This document shows positions 44,952-59,101 of a DNA stretch of 64,000 bases, piece after piece; positions within the stretch are counted from its first letter, which is position 1; the number at the start of each line of letters is the position of its first letter. Made by a program: the position numbers and the translations under genes. A model generated the notes under the pieces. The model was not told the origin of the DNA. It saw nothing but the letters and a program-made list of their open reading frames with translations, and did no database searches. Origin of the DNA: Paramacrobiotus metropolitanus (Eukaryota > Tardigrada > Eutardigrada > Parachela > Macrobiotidae). Location: the NCBI RefSeq assembly GCF_019649055.1, contig NW_026570244.1, forward strand, positions 1,240,001 through 1,304,000, in the 5' to 3' direction.

Positions 44952-46352
44952 GTGATAGCTGGCGTTGCCTGCGTCCTTCCAGAGGAAAACGAGTCCCAGT
45001 CCTCTGATGGTGGCCAGGAGGAAGGCGCCGGGACACAGCTCCACCACGATGTGCCGCGAGGTATCAGCATCGCCGCCGTTTCCCTAAATATTGTCGAGGG
45101 CATCCTGGAGCATGTGGACATGATTGACCCGCGCCGATTGAGAAGGGGCAGAACGCCGGCAGTGCCGGCAATTTATCTCGCTGCTGTGCGTTATTCCGCT
45201 GGCTGTCTAGCTCAAATTAATCCAGCGGGGAACGCACTCTTGACCACCCGAACGGCCGGTCCGCTGTAACGCACGGAGCCGCAGCTGGTCGTGTGCCGCT
45301 GGCTGATTCTCCGCGATTACGTCCTGCAGGATGCCTTCCGCCCGTTCGGTCACGGAGGAAGCCCTCCGCGAGGCGCACGTCTACACGTTTCGGGGTGTGG
45401 CGCGCCGCCCGCTGAACAAGTCGCAATTTGAGCAACAGCAGAGCAGAATCGAAGGGGACCGGGTCGTTTTGTGCCGCGCAACAAAACCGTCGCAGAGGTC
45501 TCCCCTTCGCCGTGTACCGGCACGCAATACGAAAAAACGCAGTGCGCCGGAAGGACAAAGAATAACTTGCGAAAAAGCAATCTTCCTTACTTGCTATTGA
45601 GAAACAGGAACTCGTGCCCGGCCTTATCTGTGAAGGCTTTTCCCGCGTGAAAATACGAAGTGATTTAATGATATAGAGTTAGTCGTTCCGTTGAACATAA
45701 TGCAATTCATTAAGCAAAAAAACTACCACTCAAAAGAAGGCTTTAACTAAATATCTGAGGCAGGCGCTCCATTTCCAGTAAATACAGTAAAGTATATCAA
45801 AAATAATTTATCGAGGTACGTAATTACCCACTGGCCACTATGACAAGTGAATGGGCAACATACACTTAAGTGGGCCACCTTCAGTTATTTCTTTTCCAAA
45901 CCGTTTTTTGTCTTGCCAGATTCATGAGATCATGCTCTTTTTAGTGTAGTGTACTTGAAAGTTTTAAAAAATATTGAACCGTTTTTAGTTATTTGAGTTG
46001 TACAGAAACAGTGACGAAACAAATTAAGCCACGCCACCGAAGCCAACAGCGGTGCACTTTCCTACCCTAGAGTAGTAATGAGTCACATATATACGATCGC
46101 CTCACTGATACAACAAAAACTAATTGACGATAATTAAAAGAAAATTAATCAAACGTGTTCCTTGTAGTCGCTGTGGTCAGTGTGGTGACGATGGTTACAC
46201 TGCAGTACCGACTCCCGCAATCCTCCCGGGCATCTGGCGCTGCACAACGAGATTGACTAGCCGGATGTGGAGTGGTCGGTGCCGGCGATATTGCAGCACA
46301 GGCAGTGACAATCGCCGCTCTGGACAGCCTATTCGGGCCAGCCACGGGAAGA
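44952..46352 (+). pseudogene. Decayed F-box relative (unit 2)
   Basis: Counterpart of the remnant at 4,332-5,790. The frame 44952-45149 ends SLNIVEGILEHVDMIDPRRL. Paired one-base changes alter only the last few F-box residues and restore frame. The LVCRWLILRDYV-like and EEALREAHVYTF segments follow in two frames, and the terminal-exon remnant is at about 46,195-46,352. About 80 bases of unit 1 (near 4,905-4,985) are missing. No working splice donor is seen. Confidence 0.45.
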
Positions 46353-46394
46353 CTGCTTACAGATTTTTCTTGTCGCTCGTATCTGTATCGTAGG

Positions 46395-49300
46395 TTCGCA
46401 GTACACCCCATTTAGCGATTAACATTTCGTGCCTGTAATTTGTAAACAGCAAGCAGAAGCAACATTTTCGTCGGCATTTTACTGGAAAAATCTCCTCTAC
46501 GCTTCATCTCGTAATATCTCACAAAGGCAGACATGAAAAACAGCTAAAATCATGATGAGAAAACGGCGTAATAGGGAAACGATGAATGTGTCGTATCGCA
46601 GACTGAAGTTAATTGAAATAACGGCTAATATCAGCAATTCAATACACGTTATAAGGCCAACACATCACGGCACCACAGCACTGATCAAACGCGACACCAC
46701 AATACAGCCGTACTAACGAAGTATTTTCCCTATCGACCGAGCAGTGTGCAACGCTAGCGTAACGCAGTCGCTAGCGTAATATCGGGTGAATTCCTAAACG
46801 TTTCCCATAAGGGACACAACGCTGAATTTCACTTCAACGCAGCTTGACGTTATCCGTTAACCGTTCAGAACACATTCCACCGTAGCCTCGTGCGGTTGCC
46901 ATGCAGACAGGGGGTCTTAATCTGACACGCATTGCTTTACAAGTGATCTGTTCTCTCTCCTTGTTACCAGTCTGCTTCCTTCTGCGGTCGTTATTCTTTA
47001 GTGCACCTGGCCGTTATAGCTGCAATCTGAAATCATCATAATATGTATCGTGAAGGATTTCAGGCTTTTACCCAAATTTTTTGGTTTCTCGAACCAGCTT
47101 CCATTTTTTGTTGCTCTAGACCTGTTTCTGCGCAGGTTGTTAGCCATTTTAAAGTAGCACCCTTTTAAGTTTGTTTGTTTCCATTCAAAGAGCTCATAAA
47201 ATGCTCGGTTTTCAAACTCATGTTTGCTAAACAGCAGATTTGTTTACTCGCTAAGGAGAAAGACAACAAAGTTCCCCTCCCGCCCAAGCGAGCAGGACGC
47301 GCGATTTTGGTGCTCATGGTAAGCAGGAAGGACGTGCGATTTTTATTTTTACGAGAACGTGCATAGTCATGTGGCACCGTGGCCCGGGTAAATGGTGACT
47401 GTGATAGTTATCAAATAGTTAAGAAATACCTGTAACAGGAAATCTAAATACATGGAAGATTTTTTTAGACAGTGACTCCATCCAGATACAACGAGGGAAT
47501 GCGATATGTGTAATGGGTACAAGTTCCGATCAGGATAGCATTGACTAAGTGTTTCTGTTATAAATTTTCCTAGTACTAACGGGTAAGTTTGTACTGGTTC
47601 CGTGATACTTATTAAAGGTTTGCTACCACATGAGAGAGCCGTTGCTCACAATAATATCTATATGATTATCGATTTATACAGTACGAGACGAGTACACGAT
47701 GTACCGTAAATTCGCAACGCCAAATTTATGTGCTATGCAGCCAGTGGCAGCCGCGCAAATTTTCGTTTTCGCGCACTCCCAAACTCTTTTTGGCTTTGCT
47801 TTGACATTATGCAGCCAAGTAGCTAGAGGCTAGAGGCGGACTGGATCCTCTCGGTTTGGTGGGGGGGGGGCAGAACTAGAAGTACTTTTGGCAGTAGTTT
47901 TGGGGTTGGGGTGCCGGGTTGGCCAGGCCCATACGATAGTGTCATCATTTTTTCTAAAGTTTTAAAATGAATTATAAACTGTTCGAATTTGCTTTAATAA
48001 CTTTTTTAAACATAGTTCGATGTAAGAACGATCTTCTTTATTTAATACCTGCATAATCATATACAAGCCCAGCACGGATGAATATTGGCCGATGACAATT
48101 AAAAACTAAGTAGTTCCAGGATATGTTGCTTTGCGGTCGCTTACAGACTGTCATAAATATTATTAAACCCGTACGTATGCTTAGTAATATTATGATACAC
48201 TTTACTTAAGTTAATCGAAACACGGACTGTCTACTTGTACATACAGTACATAACTTGCAATGATCACTAACGTGATGACTAACGTGTTAAGTTAAATGTA
48301 TTTTTACTTTGTATTGTACTCGCACTTATGTATTGCCAAGTAGCAGCTCAGGTATTTCTGCTGTTTTCGGTCAAGTTGTGTTAGAACAGTGTGCATTTCT
48401 TATCGCGTCCATGGTAACAAGCTTACGATTGACCACTGGACCTAGACAAATGATTTTGGCAAAAGTCAACGATCTTGCAGGATCCACCGCTACACTTATA
48501 CGTGGTTACGGATGTAGATAACCAGTTTACGTAGGACTACATCCGTAACTAATTCGGCGGCGTGAGGTTTGCTAATCGGTTTCGTATTTCGGCGATGCAT
48601 TTTCGTTTCTGTCCGTGCCGAGGCCGGTAGTGTGCTTTACGTCACTGAGATTAAGTACTTAAAATTGTTCACAACAATTTGCCATAACTACTGTACTAAA
48701 GATTACTGTGTTTGGAGCGAGGTCCGAAGCCGAGACGTGCAGGCCCATGGCAACAATTTGTTTTTTGAGGCTCCGGTTTCCCCCTTGAGGCGCACCAGGT
48801 TGGCAATAGTGCAAGATTACTCGCGTGGTTGCGACGATTCAGGCGCACCGCGTCAAAATCGGCCTTTCCGTTCGGTGAATCATAGGAACATTAGCCTATG
48901 CCGTCACGGTTGTTACGGATGTAGTTAATAACTACCCTAGGCAGTACGATTACATACAAAATTGATTTGAAAAATGTCGGCATGCAAAATTACATTCATA
49001 TACGTGTAACTGTACACGCAAAACATATTTCGGAAGCATATTGACATGCAAAATTTGAAACTTTTGGAAAAAACATGTCCACGTGTTAAGCTGATTAACA
49101 TTTTAATTCAGCACGTACTTAACGGTAGTAGCTCATTAGTCATTACATGGCACCAAATTTGTATACGTCCACAAGAGTCTCCATTTCGCGCATTACCAAA
49201 CGTATTTTCGCATTGCTTTATGACTTTCTTTAGACAAATGATTTGTTCACATAGTCCGTAATCCGTTTGGGCGCGCGACCCGGTCCGCAGTCCCTTTTCT

Positions 49301-49509
49301 AGATAGAATGACCTCATTAGTTGTTGCATAAAATTACAGAATTTGTTGTCAAATAAATTACAGAAAAAGCAGTATCTGTATATGAAAAGCGAACTGATAT
49401 GCACTTTTATAAGTTTTCACTTGGTTGACTAACAAACGTTTTACAAAGCATGGTTGAAGCAAGTTAGCACATACTCACCACATAATAATTCAACTTGCTG
49501 TAGATCAGC
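46395..49509. other. Non-coding stretch upstream of copy B (unit 2)
   Basis: No supported gene. It holds the old LINE 3' scrap (47,455-47,570), repeat-family members near 47,740-47,830 and 49,160-49,300, the two empty target sites (48,109-48,119 and 48,158-48,166) and the TIR element at 48,537-48,924. Confidence 0.5.
48537..48924. mobile_element. Small TIR element, unit 2 only
   Basis: CTACATCCGTAAC at 48,537-48,549 and GTTACGGATGTAG at 48,912-48,924 form a 13-bp inverted repeat around 388 bp without an ORF. A further GTTACGGATGTAG lies just outside at about 48,505-48,517, suggesting nested or partial copies. Unit 1 has about 113 bp of other sequence here (9,653-9,765), so insertion came with local deletion or conversion. 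No clear target duplication. Confidence 0.5.
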
Positions 49510-50103
49510 ATGGAAAGCCCGGCAAGCCTGCCTCCATTTCGACGCCTCTTGCGTGGAGCTAACAGTTTCAGCCATCAGAATACGGTTGCAGTGCGCAGCC
49601 TGGACGGGATTTGGTTGTTAGGTTATTTACAGGTAAATTCTGTTCTGTTACTTCTGTATACCAAGAAAGAAATCGCCACTTTAAAAATTATAAAAAAGTG
49701 CGTTCGAGCATGGCTGTGCGTGTTCGGCTTTTACGTTTTGTCCTTGTGGCGTTGTGGCTTATGAGACAGATTTCAGCCCTGTGTTGTTCAAAGGCCATCA
49801 AACGCCCAAAGATATTCGTAACAAAACAAGCTGGAATCCAGCTTCGCCCTGCTAAAGCATAAAGCGGCTTTTTGGTTACACTAACAAGCTACATATTTCC
49901 TCCGCGATATTCTTGGGAACACAAGAAATATACCATTGGACAGAGAAAAATCACTCTGTAGTACGATTTTTTCTTCGCGGCTGTCGTTGTAGTTATCGTT
50001 TAAAAATATTGTATATGATGTTGGTATTGCAAAAGGCTCCATGACATGTAGGGGCGCAAATCACAGGTGCCGCCCATGGACTCGTCGCAGATACCGATCT
50101 TCG

Positions 50104-50406
50104 CTCAAATTTGAGCGGTACCCTGCCTGCGCTGCGATTGCGGGAAAAAAATTATGCCGTGATATGATGTTCAATGCTCGGAAGATGCTGCTGAAAATGC
50201 ACCAGCTCACACTGAATCCGGATATGTTCTCCCAAACTGATAAGCGCGCAATGCAGTATATCAGCGCGCGATCCGCCAAGAACACTAGATTGTTATTATT
50301 ATCGAACAACAGTAGCCAAACTCCATTTGGGGAACTTTTAAAGCTGTTAGAAAATCTTTTTGGTATTTTGAAAATTTTGAAAAACTCTAGGTGGGTACCC
50401 ATTTAG
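50104..50406 (+). CDS. Small open frame in intron 1 (unit 2), function unknown
   Basis: Counterpart of 10,889-11,227; conserved from FERYPACA to KNSRWVPI. One extra A before this part puts a different upstream sequence in frame. Same reservations as for the unit 1 copy. Confidence 0.22.
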   Translation, partial: LKFERYPACAAIAGKKLCRDMMFNARKMLLKMHQLTLNPDMFSQTDKRAMQYISARSAKNTRLLLLSNNSSQTPFGELLKLLENLFGILKILKNSRWVPI

Positions 50407-51735
50407 AGTTCTTGGATGAGCGTTGGAGAAGATCGGTATCTCAGTTGGGCGATGGGCAACGTCTTTGATTTGCGCGTCTACACGCACGTCACGAAACCTT
50501 TTGCCATACCAAGTCTCTATCGTTTTATTTAGCGCGTACCACCGCTGGCTTTTTGTTTTGTAAAGTGGCCATTGCCGAATAAAGATTTTATACCAACTTA
50601 ACCAAACGATAACTAACAATTAACTACTAACAATTAACTATAACAATAGCCCCGAAGAAAAAAATTATACTAGATGAAGCAGATATCTAGTATGATTTTC
50701 TGTATACAACGGTGTATTTTTTTGTGTTCACAGTTCACACGAATATGGCGGATGAAATATTTACCTTGTAAGAAAGCATTTCCATCAAAAAGTAAACTTT
50801 GAGCCAAAACCTGATCTCTATTATTGAGAAGAGTTTATTAAGAAACTCTGCACCCTGAATATTTCCGAAGTTCGCTTCCATTTCGTGCTACGAGTTTTGG
50901 CTACGCAGAGTTTTCGAGAGGAACGAAATTAAAATAAAATGTAGATCGGCTAAATAATTTGTGCTGTAGCTCATAATATTTGTTATGGCATACTGTCACA
51001 GCAAGTTAGCAACCTCTAAATGCTGCAAAAGGCACCTTTGTACAGGAAATTACTATATAGTATATTGCGATTTGCGCTGACCGGCGTTTTTGTATTAATT
51101 AGCCGACACTATGGTATGAGTAAATAAAATAATAGACGTAACTGAGTTCAGCGAAGCCGGTATGTAAGAAAGCCGGCGTATATCGTCCCCATCCACGAGA
51201 TTGATTTCCGACAAAGAAAACTGCCAATACCGCTCGCTTGAAATTACAACTGATTTTCTGTCTTCCTGTCCCGACAACAAGAGGTGGCCATCGAATACGT
51301 CTTTGTGTGCACCCAGTCTCCCGGGAGTATTTAATTTATGGTCATGTCTACGCGCGAGAATACTCCCGCTCTCTGAGTTTTGGCTACGCAGGAGAGTATC
51401 TCGCGCTATGAGTACTGACTATGCGCGAGAGTTTTTCGGGCACAATAAAGTTACGAACAAAAATTTTAAGCGACAAAAACCGCGCGCGAATATGTCGCGG
51501 AATATTTTCGACCACTAGTTTTGGCAAAAACTGGAATTTGTACGGTTCTTTCAATTCATTTTGTAGAACACACGTCCACATATGTCAAATGTATTGTTTC
51601 TTGAGATGGTGAAGTTAAAAAAACAGAACCGAAAGTTATTGTACGCGTTTAGAAAGTTACAGAACCGCGTTTAGTATGTGAGCAATATTCACAGCGCAAC
51701 TGATCACAATTCACAAGTAACGTACTGGGCGTCGG

Positions 51736-52255
51736 TCAGGGAAATACTCGCAATACCTCGTAACTCCTCCCGCTCTTGGAACTGGCGACTACCCAGCTTC
51801 CTCGTTCCGCTCCGGGGTTTACGTCGTATGTTTCCTGCAAGTTCAAGGTGCACTGTCCCCTGATGACTCGAGCGGCAAAGTCAATGACCTTTGACTCGAT
51901 CGCCGATCCGATTTCTGGGATTGGGAATTTGTGTAGTATCATCGTCTTTGCCACTTTAATGTAGTCCTGATATTTTGCAAGGTTGGCTTGGTGATTGATG
52001 ACGGACATGACAATCTCGATGCACTCTGTTAGATGGAAGCGTTTGGCAATCGATCGTCCTGACCCGCGCAGCGCTGTTTGCGCAGTAAGAAAAAATCTTT
52101 CTATTGATTTGTGGTGTTGTTCTTTTCCGTTTCGAACAGCCGTCTTCTTTCTGGACATGGTGGGCGATCTTCTCCGTGGCCCCGTGGTTATGGTCTTCCA
52201 AAGCCGGCAGGTGAATGTCCTCCATGGTGCCATCCACAAGCTTTAAGCGGACCAC
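51736..52255 (-). pseudogene. Unknown two-frame coding remnant in intron 1 (unit 2)
   Basis: Counterpart of 12,569-13,074. The upstream frame reads VRLKLVDGTMEDIHLPALED. The downstream frame reads HLTECIEIVMSVINHQANLA to SYEVLRVFP. A 14-base insertion next to the frame switch (GCGCTGTTTGCGCA) lengthens the lower frame. Family unknown. Confidence 0.33.
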
Positions 52256-55200
52256 TGCTTGGCAGTTACTTCTTAGAGTGGTCGAAATGCTTTTCTTTAT
52301 GGGAAATATTGGGAATTAAATTCCGCCGGTGTGGGCGGTATGCGCCAGCTTTCTTGCAGGCCAGCTTCACTGAGCTGTAGAGAAACGTTTCATGACTCGC
52401 GAAGCGAATGAATCTTTGACGTTTTGGCATCGCCGCCAGGATTTATAAAGACCTGATGTGTTCGCTGGCTCCATTGCTCCACCGCTCTCAAAACCTTCGC
52501 CTACGATTCATATCTATTTCCCCCTTTAAGTTCTGACGCCATAACGGCTGAGAGTGTAAAAACTCGAACTATAAGAATGTAAAACGCCGGTACGGTCAGA
52601 TTTTGTATTTCTTTCACTAAAAGGTGGCCTTCCCGTAATTATTAGTTGCCGTGTCGTAATAAATACACAGATTCAAACTTTTTGTTAGTATTTTTTTGCG
52701 CGGGAAAAACTCTCGCGCGTAGTCAATACTCATAGCGCGGAGGCTCTCGCGCGAAGCCATTTCGTAATTTAAATGCCTAATATTTAAAGGGGGGATCCAT
52801 AAATTACGTGCGCAGCGAACCGGGGGAGGAGAGGGGTAAAAAATGTGGCACCTCCATAGGCTGAGCAGGGAGTGCGAACCCGGGTATCAGGGTAGAGGTC
52901 AAATTTTCGAAGAACCTGCGTACGTAATTTATGGATCTGCTTAATTAAAATCTAATTAATTAATTAATTAAGTTTTATCGAGCGGCAGACGAGCACGAAC
53001 CATTACAGCCACTGCGTTGTATGCCGTCGAACAGCCACAACATTCCACAAGCGATGATGGCGCATGATATTATGGAAATTGTGAGCGTTCTATGGTGTAT
53101 TATTATGACCGGTCACCGCTGTTATCAAGGAAATTATAAGATCCGAGTATTAACGCATTCTGCGTTTGTTTTGAACAACTGGTTTGTATAAGCACACTTT
53201 TGCGTATGCGTATGACCTGCTGGGGAAGCAGGTTCGGACTTCAGAGCGCAAATTGCGCCGGGACGAAGATTTACGGCAGTAGGTTTTAGATATAATCGCA
53301 CCTCCTCCACAGGTAAGAAACTCACGAAGAAAACCTTCTGTGACCAATAAAAATAATAATTATTTAGTAGCGGGCCTAGCGGCAGATGATGCACTGGCGG
53401 AGGGGAATGCCTGGTTGGGAATACGTACATACCGGTTTCCTTAAGGCTGCGCATTGACTGACTAGCTGCAAATTAAAAATTGACTGATGCGATAATTATA
53501 AAGAACTATTAACAACCCTAGAACTGAAAAAAATCTCGAAATATATTGATTATTGCCATAAACAGCAGCGCGAAAATATTATCGCGTGTAGCCAAAACTC
53601 ATAGTGTGGGAGTATTCTTGCGCCGGTATACGGAGTACATGACAAATAAGATTAAGTACTAGCATAAAGTGCCAGAATTTTTGCATTCTGTGCTGGTACT
53701 GGAAATGCATGAATTGTGCTACTTTAAGTCTTCTAATGTACGTAATTATGACGTCCTACTTTCGGTACAAGAATGGAATCTGATATGAAAAGCGGTAAAC
53801 TGGGGAAAAGGGCAAAAACTGAAACGACACCTTAAAAATACAAATACATATGTAGCTTCGCTCCTTTTAGCGAAATCTCCGCGCTTTACAAGGCTTGTAT
53901 TACAAGCCTGAAGCCTATATAGAGTCCAGCTCTGGGTACGCCATGTGTTCGTTTTTTTCACTCCGGGATGGGAGTGGGTGTTTCACCCCTAAATAGGGTC
54001 GGAGACTAAGCGCGTAGCCGTGTTAATTTGTTGCAGGATCTCACATCGGACGAGAACTATGCGTTCATTGAATTCGATTCCACGAAAAAGAGTGCATGCT
54101 GGATTCAATCCTGCTTCATATACCCTTTGCCGCTAATTTTCGACAACAAGCCACGGACCGTGTGGAAGAATACGCCAGTATGGGTGGCGCTACGCGACGA
54201 GATGGACGGACCGTTTCGCTTTCGCCCGGCCACTTTGCTGGAGTGTGTCAAAAGTGAGTTCTATAAGGCAGCTTGACAATGTGATTTGAAGGGTGGGCAA
54301 TATTAAACTGGACAATAGCAATATTAGCGTCCAGGGGTGCGGCGGGTGCCACGGGTAGTACCATAATTAGGTACGTGGTACAGTATCTATAGATCCGTAA
54401 CATGTTATACACTATGCATCGAAGAAAATGACCGGCGAACGGCTGGGCTCATTTCGCCCCGGTAAAGCACGCTAGAATCTTTGGAACCCCGTGAATGTAG
54501 TTACGCAGTTGCTGATTTGGTGCATGCCCGGTCGAGGAGAATCGTCACACGGCATATGTATGTATGTATATCGACCTTGGATTACTGTAGCCGAAGGAAC
54601 TTCAGACAGCATTTTGGCTATGCTCACATAGAGTACTAGTCATTACCGTCCATTATCTTATGCTATGCCCATTGCCCACTAGCTTTTCTACCGTGAATTC
54701 AGCCATCACCAGAGACGGCTGTTGCCAGTTGCCACTGTTACAATTGCCGTTGCCTGGGATTTATAAATATACATAGTCAACTCGGCATTATTGATTACTG
54801 ATTATTGTATTCGTTCAGGTTCGCCGCGCTTTAGTATTACATTATGGCTGGGTGCAAGGGTGACCTTTTGGTGTCCGCACGGGTGTTGGCTGAATGCACG
54901 GGGTTTCAGTACGGGCGTTGACTGTGTGCACGGCTAATTTATTTATTTTAAATCTTCTGTTTCCCGGATTTTTGAATGATAAACCGCTTCGAAATTTTTT
55001 AAATTACAGTCGATTTTTTATGCCCAGACACGTGCACCATTGGATCCCTCCTGCGGCTGTCAAAAGTCTGACAGTGCTAGAGTGCTATCGTACGATCGAC
55101 ATATGCAACTATGCAAGAATAAAAATCACTAAAACTCTCGCTTCGCTGTTCCTTAATTTCGGGATTGGTTCGAGAGATTCGTGTCTATAGCGACTATAGG

Positions 55201-58200
55201 CTTGTAGCCAGCGTACGGGAAGGCCGGGTAGACAGGCCAAGACCGGCTTTCTATCCCGTTCATCGAATGTTGGTTTTGATAGTGTGTCGCTTTTGTTACG
55301 TGAGCCTGGAGATTTCTGACGCAGCAGACCGCACCTCTTCTAGCTTAATTGAAGTGGTGGACCGCTGTCAGATAGTGGAACAGCTGCCATCTGATGAAAT
55401 GCCCATCCAAGATAAAAGCAACCTGTTGACGTACAGGAAGTACATTATCCCTATTTCAAAAACGGACCGGGTTCTGCAGGAAGCCGCCGATGTATATCGC
55501 ATCATCGCATTGTTTCGCCGCAGCTATCAGTACGACCGTTGGAATCCCGCAACGTCGCTGTCGGACGGTTGTCGCTTTCACCTGGCCGTTGGACCGGAGT
55601 CGTGTACTTTCCTTGTCATAACGCATAGTATGGACACCATCACGGAGCACGAAAGAACTAAATTTGCTTTGCATGCACTCTTGGATAAACACTTCAAGGC
55701 ACGGCATCGTGGACTACTTGTAGGATGCCCGAACTGCCCCGACAACGGAGGGATTTGTGAAATGTTAATGAGGCAGCTGCAACGTTTTGCGGTAAAGCGG
55801 GTAATCAAAAACTTATAGTACTAGCAAACGCAATTGGCACTTATAATATAGCATTATCTTGTAATATTATTACATAATGTTATATTAAAATCACTTAATT
55901 AATAATAATGTAAGTGGAAAGTGGAGACACTTTGGCAGCGCTCATCGCTCTGGTAGCAGCTGCAAACATTACCCAAAGTCGAAACGTGATACGTATTACT
56001 ATTATTACACAGTGTACAAAATTTGTATGAGAAATCTCGCTCAGAATCGGCTCAGTCTGTACGAGCCGAGCCGTCTGGCTCAATCGGACTACACGATCAT
56101 TATGTTGTAGAATCTGAGGTTATTATTCCGGAAACCAGTATCTGCAGTGTTTCGCATAACATTTTGATGGAAATATTGGCTAATCTGGACCTTCAAGCTC
56201 GAATGCGGATCAAACGGTTAGTTACGTAGTTAGTTGTTGGTGCCCACCGTGCCCTACAGTTTGCTTACATTACCCCTAAGATCACCACCCAAGCTTCCAG
56301 TAAATGGGCAACGGCCATTAAAATCGGCTTTCCTTAAAATTAAGGTTGAGTCTGCCCAGCCAGAGCACGAGGGGCGGGCCAGCACAACACTACTTAAAAT
56401 ATTGGATCATCTGCTCACAGCATTAAATTTTGTGCTCGTACCACCCACTGTGTTCTGGGCACGATTCCTTATCATGAAAGCATTGAAGAAGTGTTTTGTT
56501 GTAAATTTAATCCTTTCTGTTGCGCAGTGCTGTTTCGCTTACACACGTTATGAGTTATTTTCAAGTTAACAACTGCAGCACATATTTCAGTTATATTTTA
56601 TTCAGTTCTGTACCAGTGACAGCCACTGACAAGAGGTGGCAGAAATATAATTAAGGATGTGTCCGCCGTTGGAGTTCTGCATTTTGGCTGTAATTCTCTA
56701 CTCTGATAGCGAAGAGGGCACCGCCAAAATGCGTATCTGTAGAACTATATGTAGGCCGCCGGATGTCAGCTCTTCTTTTCTGGCTAACGATCACTTTGGC
56801 TGTTTTCACTTCGGCGCCATTCACATCAGCGGCAGTTCATTTCGGCCCTCATTATACGGGCCCGTGGTATTTGACTACAAGAAACGACTTCCCCTCCGCG
56901 TTTCTTGTGGTCTATGATCGTTGGTCAGAACGTGAGAAAGGCCGTGTTTTTCAGGGGCTGGGGCGCATTTCGTGGGGAAACGATTGGTTTATTATTTTAA
57001 TTTTAATCACTCTCGCTGATTTCACATATTTTTACCGTGGTCTTCGAATTTTTTAAGAGGTAAATTGTGAGCCTTGTGGGTAGTATGGTTCCACTAAGAA
57101 TCTTTGAACGCTTTCGGACAACAAAGAAAGGTCAGCCGTTTTAAGAAATAATTTTCTCTTGGGATAACGACTATCGGCTTTTGGTTTTGGAGGATATTTA
57201 CTAATACCTGTTGGCAAAATATGAAATTCGACTATTAGATCGAATCAGGCAACCTGGCATGTCTGATTGCCACTGGACAGTAATGAAAGCCACTGGGATA
57301 TTATTTTGTTAATTCGTTCTTGACTAGTAGCCAGCTGGCCAGTGTTTATTTTTTCTCACTGCTCCGACTCATCCACTACCCCCTTGGAGCTTATCGACGG
57401 TTATATCCAAAAGCTGACCTGAGAATAACTTCAGAAACCTACAAAGCCTAACCAGGGCAAACACAGGCCCTCCAAATTAAAAAAAATCTCATTTTTTGCA
57501 GAAAGGTTTACTGGTAGCAAACTTAGGTATGACATTTACACAATTATTTTCAGCTTCTGTGATCAAGGTAGGACACATGTTTTACTACTTTTCTGCTCTA
57601 AGGCTTTCTTAAATTATCTTAGGCTTTGTAATGTATTAGCCTTCTTATGTTATTAGGTTTCTCATGTTATCTTAACTTTCTTAGGGTTTGTTTGTTAGTC
57701 GGAGTTTGTGGTCAGATCCGGTCAAAGTCTGAGACGATCAGACTGAATACTCAACATGATACTTTTAGTGGTCACAGTCAGACGTTGCTTCTGGCTGTAA
57801 GTATCTAGCTAGACGTAAATATTCATTTGTTATGTTTCATTTATTTGTTTGCGATCTTCGAGGTTAAAGCCCGTGTAATTTATTTAGCGTGTGCTGGTTG
57901 TGGCACGCGATATCCAGCGCTCCTGGGACACTCGACGAGCATGTCATAATCAGCTTCAAAGGTTGTGTCTCCACGAATTGTCTACTCGACAATTGTTACA
58001 ATGTGGCACTGTTGCTGCATCGTGCAGTCAATTCAGAAACCAAGAGTCTCACCATAACTGATCTCAACTTCAAAGAGCACACTTTCTTTATTCCGGTCTG
58101 GCTGGGCCTTACACATCTCCAGCTGCCCCTAGTGGTCCTAAAACATGGCCGCTTTGACTTTGGTGGTTGGGTATACGATGAAACGAGTTCGTTGCTGAAA

Positions 58201-59026
58201 CACGGCATCATGCGGCTCATTGAACCCTTCAAAGACCTCTGTCGAACCCTGATCCTGCACAACTACACATTATCCCGTCTCTTTTGCCATCCTATCTCGA
58301 ATGTGCTTCACGAGGTAGAAGACCTAGTCCCGCTCCCCGCGGCGGAGAAGCAGCTGGTAATCCCACTCAACGTCCTGATGAGAGACGGGCAGGGAAGTTT
58401 ATTTACTCTTAATACCACGGAGGTCACGCTGCGCCGGGTCATGCTGCCCTGCGTGGACGGTTGGGAGGCCGCAATGAGCCACTTCATGCGCGCCATCGAT
58501 GCCGCGTTCCCGGCCGCCGGCGCCGATGTTTACAAGAAGGTGCAGGCGATTCACGCTCGCTGGCTGGACACCCTCAGTTACCCTGATGAATGGCAGCGCA
58601 TACGCCACTTGTTGTCTGTGTAAGTTCTGCCGTGGTGCGATACCGTTAGTAGTTACACTGGCTGCGGCGCTCGCGTCGTGACATTGACCTAATCGTTTGT
58701 GAAGTAATACAGCGCCACAAAAAATTGAGGAATTCATGCTGTGTACTGCAGATTCAGTGGATTTCAATCGGATGGGACACCACTCCACTGGGACAATGTT
58801 GACCTCAGGCAGCTGGAGATCGGTCAGCTGAGCACGATGGCCTTGTTGGCCATCAGCGAGGCTTTTGTACAGTGATGTGAATCTGTACAGAGTACTTCAT
58901 TTTCTGGTTTCTTCGGCTTGTATCAAGTTTAGCAGTACATGGCCGGTTTGGCGGGATTGTATTAATATGTAACATCCTTGGTCCGGAATTCCCATACCAT
59001 TTTTCCACAATTATGATGGTCTGAGT

Positions 59027-59101
59027 GTTTTGTGTGCAATGCTATGAGTGTTTTGTGTACAGTCCCATCTCATGTTAATTGGGACAAATTCTTTATTTGA
59101 G
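59027..59101 (+). mobile_element. LINE 3'-end scrap (unit 2)
   Basis: Same 20-residue coding tail (NAMSVLCTVPSHVNWDKFFI) as at 19,838-19,912. Confidence 0.5.

Larger units (their letters stand above)
49510..58875 (+). pseudogene. F-box gene, copy B of unit 2 (one-base frameshift in exon 3)
   Basis: The exons mirror copy B of unit 1: 49510-49632, 54037-54253, 55283-55791, 56111-56216, 57888-58619, 58752-58875. Exon 5 and exon 6 translate identically to unit 1. Exon 3 is 509 nt instead of 510: GGATTTGTGGAAATG in unit 1 is GGATTTGTGAAATG here (near 55,758). Using the conserved donor (TTTTGCG/GTAAAG) the frame is lost before the F-box exon; no nearby donor restores phase. All other junctions are conserved (the exon 4 donor is GTTAGT instead of GTGAGT). 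If the base is truly missing, the product would end soon after exon 3 and lack the F-box. A sequencing or assembly error in GG is a real alternative. Confidence 0.65.
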
